A stretch of 64,000 nucleotides of DNA from Phellopilus nigrolimitatus (lineage: Eukaryota > Basidiomycota > Agaricomycetes > Hymenochaetales > Hymenochaetaceae): contig JAJOHG010000020.1 in assembly GCA_021029095.1 (NCBI GenBank), forward strand, positions 124,001 through 188,000. The letters run 5' to 3'. The notes beneath the pieces are model-generated. The model saw nothing but the letters and a program-made list of their open reading frames with translations, was not told the DNA's origin and did not search any database. This document shows, one piece after another, positions 30,321-41,417 of the stretch; the first letter of the stretch is position 1, and every line of letters begins with the position of its first letter. The translations under genes and the position numbers were made by a program.

Positions 30321-33132
30321 TCAACGCCAGCTTGATCTAGGTGATGTCTTAGACGCAGGGACGATTTGACGAGGGACGGGAGAACCAGTAACTGACATGC
30401 GTTTGATGACGGGCGCACGAGGTGGCGATGAGGTCACTCTTGAGGAACCAAAAGTGCCAGCCTGCGTTGATGACCGTGAGCCTAAAGATGAAGGAAGCGA
30501 AGTCCGTGATGGCGAATTATTCTTGCGCTCCTTGAGTGGCACCATTGTCGAGCGCCGGACAGACGAAGTACGAGATACGCTAGGAGAAGCACTGGCTTTG
30601 CCTAGCAATGTTCTCTTCGACGGAGAAATGACTTCTTTCAGCCCAGGAGAGTGCGTCAGGCCGCAGTTTGAGACGTCAGATAGCACAGGGCTCCTCTTTA
30701 CCGATGATCCTTGAGGCCGAGAAGTTCCAGTGTCAGAAGATGAGGTAGTCTTGGTGGCTAAAGCATGACCGGATTCGAGGGTCGGCGAAGTTTCCACCGT
30801 ACGCGTGCCCAGCGTCGACAAAGCTAAGCTTGGCGTACCAAAGGGATTAGCACGCGTTGATGGCCGCGGTCGAGACGGTGTAGAAGACGGCGTCGTGGAC
30901 GGCATTCTCTTGCGAGACTCAAGACAAGACGTCGGAGAGCAGCCGGTACTTGAAGGACAGGGGACACGGGTAGAATTTGAAGAGGCCTTTGTCACCGATT
31001 CAACTCCAGACGTAGTCGAGTTGGGGGTTTTAGACAATCCTGGTCCCTTTGAGATTGGCGATTCTTGAGGCTGAGTAACGCGAGTGCCAGAATCCAGAAT
31101 GCTTTTAGCAATATGAGCGCGAAGACTAGCAGCCGGATTTGGACCTATAGGCACCAGCCTCTTATTGTAAATGTTTCCGCGCATAGCATTTGACTTGATA
31201 GTCGGCGCGGGCCTCAAAGCCGGACGCGGACGCGGAGAAGACGGTGGACTGCGGGTAGATGTCTTGAGAACTTCTACCAACATCCTGCTTGATGTTCCCT
31301 TGTCGACGACGACAGGGCCACTGACAGACCGAGGATCACCCTTCGCCGCCGTCCTGCCGAATATGTTCTCCTTGGATTTGCACAAGTTGCGCACAGCAAT
31401 CTTGATGCTCTTCTTTTGGTCGACGTGGGCAGCCACCGAACCCGGACCATTGATGACGCGACCAAGGCGCAGAGCGGACGGGTTTGCCGGTCGGTAAGCC
31501 CAAGTACCTCGGACGCCAGAGTAACGTTTCGAAGACAGCTTGCGTCGATCTAGCTCCAGTCCGCGAATTTCCTTCCATTTCATTGCTTTTTTGCTGAATA
31601 GCAGGACCGGCGCGACGCGATCCTCGGGTGGATAGGTCGCGCGGTCAGCCACCTGCGAACCCTCCGTCGGTGGCTCGGGGATCACATACCGACGTTCGAT
31701 TGTTCGCAGGATAGCGCGTGCATAGCGGAGTGCGGTTTTCGCGCGCGGGTTTATCAGACGCCTCCGCGGTAGGGGCGTCCGCGAGATAGTCGCGGTGTTG
31801 GTGCTAGACATGCGTGGACGAGCGGCGATGTAGCTCGCTGAAGAAGTATGTACTTCCGCAGGGCTAGTAGTGCCAGCGTCGTCCTTCTGTCTAGTGGCCG
31901 CGACTGATCGAGCCTCTTCACGATCGTACAAGGCCTGCGCTCTTTGCAGAGCGAGCCTTCGCATGTCGGTCATGGCAGTCGCCTCAAAGCTAATGGGAAT
32001 GGTCGTCAGAAACAGAAAGAAATTGAGCATGAGAGGACACGTACGAGGTCTGGACATAACGGAGGCCGTCGATGGCCTCGAAGTCGATGTCAAGTAACTT
32101 ATCGCTGAGGATGAAACCGTTGCGCCTGAGCCTCCGCTGAGAGGTAGCGAAGTTGACGCTGGCGTCGGAATCAATCGAGTTCGGGATATGTTTGACGAGT
32201 GAAGGAGCGGTCATAGACCTGGCTTCCTTCACAAGCTGTATGAACTTTTCGTCAGCCGCGGCGACATGACGGTGTGCGTCAGATACGCCTACCTTGACTT
32301 CCTCGACAATCGGTTCGTGGTCAGCCTCAAGGCGGAGAGTCGCGAAATCCTCCGCCGCGGTCCTGAGGAGGTGGCTAGGAAGCGTCTTCGGAGAGGATGA
32401 TTCGACCTCGCCTGTAGGTGCGCTATCAACACTGTCAACCACCTCTGAAACCTGCAGGGAGTTCATCGCATTCGGTCCCTCCTGAAATTCATCGTCAGCG
32501 CTTATGATAGGAGCGGAAAAGGTATCTAATCCTACATCCGTAATATCCATCTCAACGCTGTCAATCGGCTCCATGTCATGCAGGGAATTCACCACATTTG
32601 ACTCTTCCTTGGATCCGTCTCCGACTGTCACAGTGGGTGTGGAAAACTCATCCGAACTCGCATCAGTTATATCCATCTCGTCGGTCTCCTTCCTAATGCC
32701 CTTGTGAGTCGAACATATCGAAATGACGAAGCTCTGTGTGACGGGCGAGCTGGGTCCATAGACGATGCTCGGAGAGGACATCTTCCGAATCATTTCACGT
32801 GACGACTCACGATGCCCGCATCCTCTTTCAAGGTCGAGAGCGCGCTGGCGTTCGAGGGCAGCCTCGCGGCGAAGGCGGTACGGCTGCATGGTGACTCGTG
32901 CTTTCTTCTTCTTCTGTACGTGTTTGTTGACGAGACGGTAGACGCCGTAAATGGCAATGAGAAGGAAGATGAAAGCACCGGTGATGGCAAGGCCGACGAG
33001 GACGAAGGGATGGGGATGGACAGTCGAGACGACCTTCTTGACTACGGCGTCGATGGCTGGGGAAGAAGCGGAGTCGACGCTGGAGGACTCCACAAAGCGG
33101 GAGGCAAGTACGATGGAGGATGGAGACGGCAT
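30321..33132 (-). CDS. Single-pass membrane protein with long disordered Ser/Pro/Arg-rich tail
   Basis: Exons 33132-32045 and 31989-30321 (55-bp intron, donor GTACGT) code for 918 aa. After a ~40-residue Ser-rich N terminus comes one strong transmembrane segment (about residues 43-68, FVLVGLAITGAFIFLLIAIY) followed by KKKKAR. The charge rule then predicts an outside/lumenal N terminus and a long cytosolic tail. The tail starts with two degenerate repeats of an EMDITDxxxDxFSxP type unit and becomes basic and Ser/Thr/Pro-rich, with many SP and RxxS sites. There is no cleavable signal peptide, since the hydrophobic segment is too far in. I do not recognise the family. A TATA box lies 135 bp upstream of the ATG. 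Confidence 0.75.
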
Positions 33133-33262
33133 GGCGAGCGAGTGGAAGTGTAAAGAGTGGGGATGTAACGAGTGTGGGTGGAGAGTTCTTCTGCGTGGAG
33201 AGGGCGAGAGATGGTGGGGGAAGGAGGGAGAGCTGCACGACGAGACATGAGGTGCTAGTCTG

Positions 33263-33272
33263 AATATTTATA
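33263..33272 (-). promoter_or_regulatory. TATA box of the membrane protein gene
   Basis: TATAAATATT on the minus strand, about 135 bp upstream of the ATG. Confidence 0.6.
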
Positions 33273-33627
33273 CGATCGCGGATGGAGTGATTTGGGGAGT
33301 CGGACTGGAACAAAATGTCCATCGCCACTGACAATAATGCTGAGGCTGACTGGTTAACATAGGACGGCAGCCATGTGTTCTGAATGGAAAATCCAGAAGA
33401 TGGAGATGTCAGCCGCCGAGTAAAATGGAAGCGAGGTGTTGGGTATACTTTGAATGATTCAACTGGAAGCCAGATTCCAACGACGCCGAAGGACCGAAGG
33501 GATACTTTTGCACCAGGTTTCCTCGTTGGCAGCAGAATCCACAAGACCATTCAGAATGTTGGTGATTCCCCCCAGAAATTAAGAGTAAAGTTTAATTTTC
33601 TACTGTCGACGGCAGTGAATTCAGGGC

Positions 33628-34362
33628 GGGAACGAGTGCTGAACAGCCAGTTGTACGTGTACGTAGAAGTAGTCGACGTTCTCGCTATCATTGTGACTGG
33701 GTCAGCTAACATTTGATTTGGTGAAATGATCTTCTACTAGCTTTTAGCATGGAGAGCTTCACGACGTACGCATCCGGCGGTGTAGATAACTTTCCGGAAG
33801 GTCTTCGGAAGACGGTTGATTTCGTTGTCATACACGCAGACTATGCAGTGGCGCGCGGACACAAGAAGCCTGCCGAACTCCTCGAGCGTCGCCGCAGTGT
33901 ACGGCGCCGCCTCGAGCCGCGAAAAGAAAGCGCGCATGGTCTCCACGACTGTTGCACGGAGAGGATCGTTGCGAGGCAATAGATATAGACGAGCGCTTCG
34001 ATGTACGTCGATTCGCGTTTTCAGTTCCCTGGAGGATAAGTAAGGCGAGGTATGTATCGCTCAACTGTAGGTATCTGACGAGTCTCTGACAGTCCTTACG
34101 GACTCTACACGCTTGTCGCGCCGACTGCTACTCGCCGACTCTTCCTTCGCGCGGCACAAAGAGTGGTGTAATTCGATCTTCCTCGCCACAGCCCGCTGGC
34201 CCATTCCCACATTCCGCAAATCCGGAAAACAATCTCTCCAGGATGCAGCCCAAGCTCGAGATTGAACGCAGTGCGCGAGGACGTGCTGGCTAGAGTGTAT
34301 ACGGAGTCGAGGTCGTCCAAACTAGAGAAAGGATCCTCAGAACTGAGAGTACTACTCCGCAT
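33628..34362 (-). pseudogene. Decayed copy of gene G (family member H)
   Basis: Reads RSSTLSSEDPFSSLDDLDSV at the start and CIVCVYDNEINRLPKTFRK later, clearly copied from gene G. It is broken: about 38 bp are lost after the TAFNLE stretch, a ~24-bp deletion removes the first intron's acceptor (cgtagatcag becomes cgtacatcg), more small indels follow, and the copy stops inside the equivalent of exon 3 near 33628, so the C terminus is gone. Two long open pieces remain in different frames. Confidence 0.85.
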
Positions 34363-35025
34363 GTGTGCTCTAAGTAATTCGCGGCATCCATGAGAATACT
34401 TGAGCATGTGTGTTGATGAAGCTCAAACTGACTCGATATCGCTTAGATTAAGGTTCATCTGCCTTACGTTTTCCAAGCTCCGATGAAAAAACACATCCGC
34501 GCTCGGCCACGCTTGCCATGCGTACATCTTCATCCTTGAGTCTGCAATGTCTGCAATGGCATGGCTAACATTTCAAGCCAACGAAAGCTGCAAAATTCGC
34601 TTAGGCCTTTTATAATTGCTCTGCTCAAATGTATCTACTTTTCTTGTTCGCTGGCCAGCGCATCTCACGAAACTTGCAACGAAAGATTGATTCGACATTA
34701 AGTACATTAGTCTATTGGCAAGGCCGAAAGGCCTCGAGCATGATAGGCAAAAGGCTTCTTTGCGGGGGCTGTTATGGTAGGTACAAGGTTTTCGAAGATT
34801 TCCCGCACAGCATGATGATCGCATCTTCCTTGATCTGCATAGGTTTTGCTATTACGACGCGGCTGCCTGCTCGAATCCTCCATGGCCTAGCCGTACTTGG
34901 AGACCTAGGATTGGTATAAAAATTTGACAAAGATCCTGCTGCTTTCGGAAATGTACCGGCGACTGTCTTATCCAATACACACGATCAATATTCCACAGGC
35001 TGGTCGCCGTGTTTCAGGATCGCAT
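33628..35025 (-). repeat. Segmental duplication, copy 2
   Basis: Counterpart of 23135-24640 (see there). Contains pseudogene H and the same upstream non-coding stretch, ending near the shared ggctggtcgcc. Confidence 0.8.
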
Positions 35026-35171
35026 CACTGCTGATCATATTTACTTAATGATAACTTTTCTCGACTGGCTTTTCCAAACAGAAGTAACAGCGAAGTTCGG
35101 ATGCACTAGCTGAAATGCTTTAATATGGAACTTCAAAGATACCGCACAGACGTACTCCCACAGTTCGCCTC

Positions 35172-36525
35172 ATGGACAAGAATGTCGACGCCAGCCAGCC
35201 AGCCGTCCTCGCACGAGTCGACATTTGCGAAGGCGAGACTTTCGCGGTTGAGCTTCGTCGCTCGCACTCTAGCTACACTGTGATGAGCACCTCGTCGTTC
35301 CAGACTAGGTCTGATATGCCCGGGCCAGGGCGCATCCTCGACAAGCTCTTCTCCTCGTGGGGAAAGAGTCTGGAAGCGAGACTGAATCGCTTTGCAGAAA
35401 CGAAAGGACTTGGTCCTCGCCACGTTTCGAAAAGGATCGAGTCGAACATTGCATCGACTTGGGCGTACTCCCTGTTGTCTGGTCCTTGTACCAAGTCCTG
35501 CAGACCTCACATCGTGCATGATGGATTCTCTGAGCCAGATGTACGGGAAATTGTTCAGAAAGATTGCGCGAAGCTCTTGAAATATATGCAGTTGAGCCGA
35601 ATTTTCCATAAACCAACTTAACCCGAGCTGAATTACATCTTTATAGGTCGAATGTAGTTGCCACACAGTTGGAAACGTTAACGTGTATCATCATTCTTTC
35701 AACTGCCCATCCGCTGCTGCAGCTATTCTTCCGAAATCTGAGCACGGAAACAATCCTGCGCAACTTTATTGTGCGCCTCAAGTCATCATCGTACGTCTCT
35801 GCTTCGTCGTCAGAGTTCGACGATTTGCTCCTCGCTGCACGGAGAGCTCTGATATGTGTCGAACATAACGAGATAAGCGAGCTTGCAAGAGGCATGTACC
35901 GTTCATCTCGCGTGCGAATCTCACTGTCAGAGAAGAGGGAGAAAGATTCGCATATCTGCGTCGCGGAGCTCTTAGCTTACACCCGAGATCAGTACGTCAC
36001 CGTAATAGTCTATCCAACTGCGTATTCATTTCCCCGACCAAAATAGCGATACCGATTTTGCATTCATAACGACGGCGTACCTGGACAACTGGCTACGATT
36101 CATCGGCGATCAAAGGTACAACCCATCTTCTCCGCTAGACGAGCTCGTTCGGCACGGTGCCCTCTTCCATGCACTAGCCACCCTTGTTCAGACGGCTCTC
36201 AGTATCGTCAACACGCACATGCTAGACTGTATCTGCTCCGAACTCCTCGAACAGTTCAAGTACACCGAGGCCCTTCATGTGCTCAAGCTGACGACAAAGA
36301 ATGCGCTCGTCGGTCTTGTTTCTTCTTTACGCACGTGCGTTGTACTTCGGATGCTCGTGATTTTAACTCATTCGAAGTGCTCGCTCTGACAGGACTGAAG
36401 CACAATCTATACTTCCTTCGGCTTCTCGAGTCGCAGAAGTGATCCATTCCCGTACCTTTCCACGTCTGAAAAGGACGCAATCGCAGAGGTGTCTCCCATT
36501 CAGACTTGGTTTTTCCCAGCAGTAA
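35172..36525 (+). CDS. Unrecognised protein, family member I (intact, diverged)
   Basis: Exons 35172-35590, 35647-35991, 36047-36334 and 36393-36525 code for 394 aa. Intron phases and positions equal those of gene G on the opposite strand, including the rare GTTGAG donor. Conserved blocks are FAETKGLGPRHVSKRIE, KDCAKLLKYMQ, SSEFDDLLLAARRALICVEHNE, FAFITTAYLDNWL (FLACTYLNNWL in G) and SILPSASRVAE. It has a longer N terminus than G and an extra basic C-terminal stretch (RLKRTQSQRC). No known domain. It lies 146 bp from the duplication that carries pseudogene H, but in inverted orientation and far more diverged, so it is an older family member. Confidence 0.75.
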
Positions 36526-36801
36526 ATCAAAGTAACAGTATGGATGGGAAGTAAAACACTTTCGTTATTACAGTAGTATTCTTCGAGTTATTTGAGCGAA
36601 CATACAACAGCCAATATAACAGCAGGCAACAGAAAAATAACGAAATAACGCACAACACCATTTAGGTGAGAGTAAATCGGACGCAAGACATATGATAGAA
36701 ACATCAAGAATAACAAGAAAAAGGAAACCAAATCAGCGAGACGTCGCAAGCTCTTTCACAGACATATTTTTCTTTTATGAGGCGGAAGAGAAGGACTTAG
36801 T

Positions 36802-39800
36802 TCAGTACTGTTTCCCAGACACGTGAGGATTGAAGTTCATGCTGGGCGTGAGCACATCCTGCATGATGCTGTCTGTGTCCGCAGTTTGAAGCATGCCCAT
36901 CCAGTTAAACCCTACAGAATCTTCGTCAGCTCAAAGTCGCATAACGAATGAAGTGACAACTTGCCTGGCATATTTTGCCAAAGCGATGGATCTGGCATCG
37001 ACTGCATTGTTTGTAGCAAATCGCTGTCGAACAATGCCGGTTGGAAGAACTCTGGTACGTTCATTTGCAGCGCGTTCTGTGTCTCATACATACTCATATC
37101 GGGCTGCTGCTGCTGGGATGAAATTGTGTTCACGTCCGCTTGATAGCCTCTTTGGTTCTGACCCTGGCTGAAGTCGAACGCTGCATTCGGTGAATGTTCG
37201 CTCGTTGTGGAATAGCGGTCCTGCTCGGCGGCCGTTGGTAATACAGGTGGCGGCGCCGATAGCGTCCCGCTAATGCCCGTCGGCGAAATGTTCAGAGTTT
37301 CCGCGGTCGTCATCGAGGAGTTGGCCGAATGCGTCGCAGGGCTCGTAACTCCCTGAGTAGGTGGGAAAGGATAGGAGGGACTGTTTTGCTTCTCTGTTTT
37401 ACTGATAGCATTCTGGGTCATCCGGCGGGTGGAGCGACGAGAAAGGGCATTGCCGCCTTTCAGAGCGCTAGGAGAGAGCTCGATCCTCGCCATGGGTGTG
37501 GCGAGAAGACCCTCGAGGAAGCGCGCCCATAGTTTAGGGCTGTGCTTATCATCGACAACGACATCAGGGGAGCTTAAGAGGTCGATAATGCCTCGAACGA
37601 GTTGATGAATTTCCACACGCTGTTCCATTTTGAGGTATGTAGCATATTTCGGGTGCAGAATCTAGAACACAAGATCAGTCATGGCTGAGAATTCTTCAAT
37701 CAATTGAATGATAGCACTTACCTTGATCAGAAATGACGAAGCGAAAGTCACAAAAACGCACTGAGCTTCCGGGCCGTGCCTAACATATATTTTCTGGTTC
37801 GTGAGCTCGTCTACGAAAACGCGAAGCACGTCTGTAGCGGCACGGTAGCACTATGACAGGTTCAGGCTGGAGTTCCCTCGGAGTTAAAGAAAAATGCAAC
37901 ATACGCGGTCAAAAAACGATGACTGGTCTGATTGGCCTTTCCCAAACGAGTGCTGGAAGCCAAATGATAGTACTATGAGGCGCGAGTAACGATATGCCAG
38001 CTTGACGAGGCTGTTCCTGAAACACCCTTGAGAGTCGTTTGGATCAGTATTTTGAACAAGTCGCTTCGTCCATTCCGCTTCGTCCGCGACAAGTTTCTCA
38101 TCAATCTCCGATGAAAGACCGTTCAGATCCAGATCCTGGTGAGTTCCATTTTAGCAATGGTTATCACGCAGACTGATACCCGTAAATTATACCTTGTTTA
38201 AACCCGTCGGATTGTTCGGATCGCTATAGATCTTCTGCTTGAACTCGTCCATCAACCGAAGCTCCGCGTTGTACGCAGCCAACTGGATATCAAAGCTCGG
38301 CAGATTTAATGGTGACGAACCGTACCAAGCTCCGGAATGACACGCAATGTAGTCGCTCGACGAGATCGTGCTCGCCTTGCCGAGCCAACTGGATGTCGAA
38401 CGGTCCAGGTTGAAGCAATTTAGCCAGACGCGTGTGCGATTCAGCAGCTCACGCGCGTGCTGCTCGTTGCGCGGGCGCACAGTGCTCGGATGGTGCAAGT
38501 TCAAGTCTGTAGCCACGCGAATCGCTAGACCCAAGTAGAGCCATGTGCGGTCTTCTTCCCATCGGCGCATCGGGACAGGATAGAGACTGAGCAAGATGTA
38601 CGCTGAGACAGTTTCGACATTCTTTGGCCCACTGATAAGTGCTGTGCCGGCTGCGAGTTGCGCATAAGTAATGAGTTCCTCGTATAATCCAGAGTGATCA
38701 GGGTAGTATCGGGAAGCAATGGCACAAACTATGCAAAAAATAATTTGAACGAGTTTATTCCGAGAAGACAGAAGACAGAACCTCAGGCACTCACTGACGG
38801 TGAACAGGAAGGGTGAGCGCCAATATGTCTTCTGGGCAGTGTATAGAATTGGGTCAAGGAGAGAGCACGATAGATTCATCTTTTCGAAGTATCTAATCAG
38901 AGCTCCGTTAGCGCTCTCGACCTAAGTAAAAGTCGATGAAAACCAATGAACTCACATATTGAACAATATTTCGACCTCATGGGGAGTCACAATCCCTCGC
39001 ATCAAGATATGAGGAACAGGGTGCCTAGCTGGAGCCAAGCGTGACGGGTCGGGCACACTTCCACGCCGCGCCTCAAAGAACCGAGGAGCAGCCGCTCCAT
39101 ATTCCTCGCCCGACGACTCCTCATGCTTAACACTCACTTTCACCTCAGAACCAGAGCCATCGTCTGCCCCTCCTGGAAGGCTGACTGTCCGAGAATGAGG
39201 TTCAGCACGCGGGGAGAATGTCGAGCCTTGCGAGATTGGTGGCGAAAGTGCGTGCCCCTCCGTGCTTGCCGGCGTGCCAGCTTCGACGCTGGCCTCGCGG
39301 CTCATTGCTTCTGCCGAGATTCCGGTGCTGCCGAAGGAGCTTCGTGGACTTTTACTTCCCTGGCGGTGGCCCTCCGATGCGATGCTCAGCTGCGCGATTA
39401 GCCCAAAGGGCGCCGCGGGCGTCGTAGGGAGCGGCGCAAAACGCGACGGCTGTGGGGTCTTCCTGCGTCCGCTACGCCCACCTGAGTGTGTACGAGGAAT
39501 CGAGGGTGGCGGCGTAGAGGCCTCCTGTGATACAGTGCGCATCGTCGGCGCAGGCGAAGAGTGATGCATCGTATCCAAGTCTGCGGTGCTCGACGATTCA
39601 GGACTACGCACAGACTCAAGCTCCTCAACGACATCCCTTCCCTCTGCGTCCGTATCACATTCCCCTGCAGGTTGTCTCCACTTTGTGTTCGTGCTTCCAT
39701 CAGCATTTTCTGTGCCGCTCTCTTCGAAGTAGCTCTCCTCGCCTTCATATCCATCGTCGCCCTCGAGCTCTTCCTCGTCGCCTTCTTCATCGCCCTCGTT

Positions 39801-41417
39801 ATCCTCTGCGAACGGACCGTTATCAATCAGTCCACCGATAGTCTGTATCGATTCCCGCGCACGCTCTATCCATTCTTGCACATCTGGACGGGGTACAACG
39901 TGGTTTCCCCCAGGCGCAGATGATATGGACAATCGTCCGGGTACAGGAGTCGAACCTGGAGGAGGGAGGGGCGTGTTTGACAGTGAGAGACGGGTTGGCT
40001 CTGTATCATTGATATTTGGTAAGTTTCCAAAGGATCTTGAATGATTTAATTTATAATGGTTCAACAAACCATTGTGCTGCAGTCTTGTCCTTCGATTAGC
40101 GTCTTCAAGTTTCTGCATGAGCTCTTGTATTTTTTGCGCCTGGGTGCGAATCTCGTTCATCAAATGCTCGCGTTTTCTTCAACATTTTAAGTTATAGTCA
40201 GCATCATGTAGCGGTGGGCAAAAGAAAGGAAAAAGACTTGAAAGACACTCACGGAGGTTGCCTTCGCTTCTTCCTTCCAGGAATCGCGCACTCATGACCG
40301 CCGTTGAGACAGCGTCGGCATGTGTTAGGGTCCGTAGTGAACTCACACCGAACCTTCAGATTCTTGCAGCGCACGCACGCTGCTCTGTTCATTCTCCAGA
40401 GTTAGAAAGGCTCGATAGTCAGAAGAGATTTTGGCTAACGTACTGCTTAGGCCTCCCTTCCTGCCCCGTTTGTGGTCCCTGTGCGCCGGTTCCAGATTCG
40501 GACTCCGGAGAAAAGCCCTGACCTGGCGCATTCAATCTTTGCTGTAAGCCTTGGTCTGTCGACTGGCCCGGCGCCGGGACAAGACCCCTTGGCTGTCCCA
40601 GAATATGCTGCGAATAGCCCTCATACTGTTCCCCGGGATGTCCGTACGCGTATTGGCTAGCGTACTCAACATCCTCCTCACCAGAGCCGTCTCCAGAGGC
40701 TGCTGCAGGATACAAATGTGGGTCGTGCGTGGTGTCCGCACGCCGACGCTTGTGGTGGGGCGTGTATCCGCTCGGATCGAGGTACTCCTGCTGCGGGTGC
40801 TGCAGATGGAGCGCCTCGTGAGGCGAGATGCTCTCTGGCATGCCCGGGCCAAGTCGCGCAGCACTTGGACGCGGGTCGGCAACGAAGCTGAAGTTCGCCC
40901 CGAACCCCTCTGGACTCGTGTCTCCGCTGTTCGGGGAGCTCAGATTTTGACTCTGCTGCTGCTGGCCAAAGATGAAAGCATCGCTCGGGTACGCGTCTGC
41001 AGCCAGCGCAGTAGCGGTAGGAGCCATATATTTCGGGGATATATTGCCTGCGCCCTGGCCTACGCCGAGTACTACAGATTGCTGCTGTGAGCTCTGTCCG
41101 GAAGGGGGATTGTACGCGAACGAATCGAGACCTGTTAATCCCTGACCCGGGCCAAGTCCGACAAGATCGTAGTGGTGCTCGAGCTGAAGCTGCGGCTGGT
41201 GTGCATGGTACTGCGCATGTGCAGAGTGCGCTGATGTCGGCGGAAGGAATTGCGACTGGTGTTGTTGCTGGTGAAGGGCATTGCCGCCAAGCTGTTGCTG
41301 ATGCTGATGCTGCTGGATCTCCGACTGAATCGGAGGCGAGACTTGCTGAGGAGAGAACTGGCGCATGGAGCTCGCAGGGCTGGGTTGTGTCCAATACATG
41401 CTTGACGCACTTGACAT
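36802..41417 (-). CDS. Zn2Cys6 transcription factor with fungal_trans domain
   Basis: Nine exons (41417-40444, 40384-40253, 40176-38956, 38892-38795, 38728-38193, 38135-37905, 37850-37722, 37661-36965, 36911-36802) code for 1375 aa. After a ~325-residue Gln/Pro-rich region comes the zinc cluster C-x2-C-x6-C-x8-C-x2-C-x6-C (begins CVRCKNLKVRCE), then a basic linker GRKKRRQPPK and a short coiled coil. A long acidic/Ser-rich linker leads to the fungal-specific regulatory domain (SPFLFTVICAIASRYY). The last intron has a GC donor (CCAG|GCAAGT). The chosen ATG (MSSASSMYW) follows an apparent 5'-UTR intron acceptor; a longer in-frame reading begins MLFISLTLS. Nuclear DNA-binding regulator; targets unknown. 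Confidence 0.92.

Noticed and set aside
39527..39923. Plus-strand frames inside the transcription factor gene
   Set aside because: Antisense to the acidic linker exon.
39940..39965. gtcgaacctgg considered as a tRNA T-arm (B box)
   Set aside because: No matching A box or cloverleaf; it is coding sequence of the transcription factor.
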